Positions 23,064-23,243 of a stretch of DNA of 23,243 bases are shown piece after piece; the stretch's first letter is position 1, and each line of letters begins with the position of its first letter. This stretch comes from Bacteroidales bacterium UBA4788 (lineage in GTDB: Bacteria > Bacteroidota > Bacteroidia > Bacteroidales > VadinHA17). The notes under the pieces are model-generated. The model was not told where the DNA came from, ran no database searches, and saw only the letters and a program-made list of their open reading frames with translations. Position numbers and translations under genes: made by a program. The DNA lies in the NCBI GenBank assembly GCA_002402965.1, contig DHGW01000042.1, positions 1 through 23,243 of the forward strand. Direction: 5' to 3'.

Positions 23064-23243
23064 TGCTGAATGCTCTACGAGCAACAAAATTATCTTAATC
23101 ATCTGTTCTACAATGCTTTATGCGCTACGCGCAATGATTCCCCGTCGAGTCTGCCCCGATATACCGAACGGCATGTCGGGGGGATGAAGAATTGTAGAAC
23201 TGGCATATTCCCCCGTGATTTTGGCCGTAGGCCATAAAGCATT
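23064..23243. repeat. Interspersed palindromic repeat cluster, locus C (runs out of the window)
   Basis: A left half-unit with hairpin TGCT-CTACG-AGCA lies at 23071-23083. A second, with GCGC-TAC-GCGC (23122-23132), follows TTCTACAATGCTTTAT (23106-23121). GTTCTACAAT (23105-23114) pairs perfectly with ATTGTAGAAC (23191-23200). Between them is a different hairpin, CCCCGATAT/ATGTCGGGG (23154-23162 and 23173-23181). A right half-unit, GGCC-GTA-GGCC (23223-23233), is followed by ATAAAGCATT (23234-23243), which pairs perfectly with AATGCTTTAT (23112-23121). The element continues past the window. It lies downstream of the GH20 gene. Confidence 0.78.

Overview
The window reads as chromosomal DNA of a Bacteroidota bacterium, probably a Bacteroidales/Marinilabiliales-type anaerobe. 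The support is a SUF operon in the order B-C-D-S-E-T, many lipoproteins and Tat-exported enzymes, TAnnTTTG-type promoter boxes with few Shine-Dalgarno sites, and a GH20 hexosaminidase lipoprotein. The placement is an inference from gene content; no rRNA or other marker gene is present.

Layout. Bases 1-960 hold the C-terminal part of an M1 aminopeptidase. A repeat cluster (981-1143) and a 50-residue Pmp3/YqaE membrane protein (1188-1340) follow. Bases 1506-7223 hold sufB, sufC, sufD, sufS, sufE and sufT, a complete iron-sulfur assembly system, followed by queG (7315-8277), which needs two 4Fe-4S clusters. On the minus strand come an ENPP-like phosphodiesterase lipoprotein and an SDF-family symporter. 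A secreted isochorismatase-fold hydrolase diverges from the symporter. A DUF1566-type lipoprotein comes next. Four co-directional minus-strand genes (17568 down to 12773) encode a Tat-exported Gfo/Idh/MocA oxidoreductase, a Tat-exported hydroxypyruvate-isomerase-like TIM barrel, an ECF-transporter-like membrane protein fused to a THEP1-type NTPase, and an AlkD-type DNA glycosylase. The next gene (19237 down to 17786) fuses a tetraheme NapC/NrfH-type cytochrome to a SUMF1-like domain. Diverging from it, a secreted nucleoside-hydrolase-like/FmdE-like fusion (19369-20706) lies 7 bases before a GH20 lipoprotein (20714-23047).

How the genes work together. The SUF genes form one translationally coupled assembly line: SufS/E supply sulfur, SufBCD is the scaffold, and SufT aids maturation. 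The Gfo/Idh and TIM-barrel pair fits the periplasmic oxidise-then-eliminate processing of sugars or glycosides seen in Bacteroidota. The hexosaminidase, the phosphodiesterase and the nucleoside-hydrolase-like protein suggest scavenging of amino sugars and nucleotides.

Most interesting: three multidomain proteins with unusual architectures (cytochrome-SUMF1, nucleoside hydrolase-FmdE, ECF-like-NTPase), and a family of intergenic repeats. Each repeat half carries a small hairpin whose stem changes in a paired way while a TAC/GTA-type loop is often kept. Paired halves fold into a three-way junction. Copies lie at three gene ends in this window.
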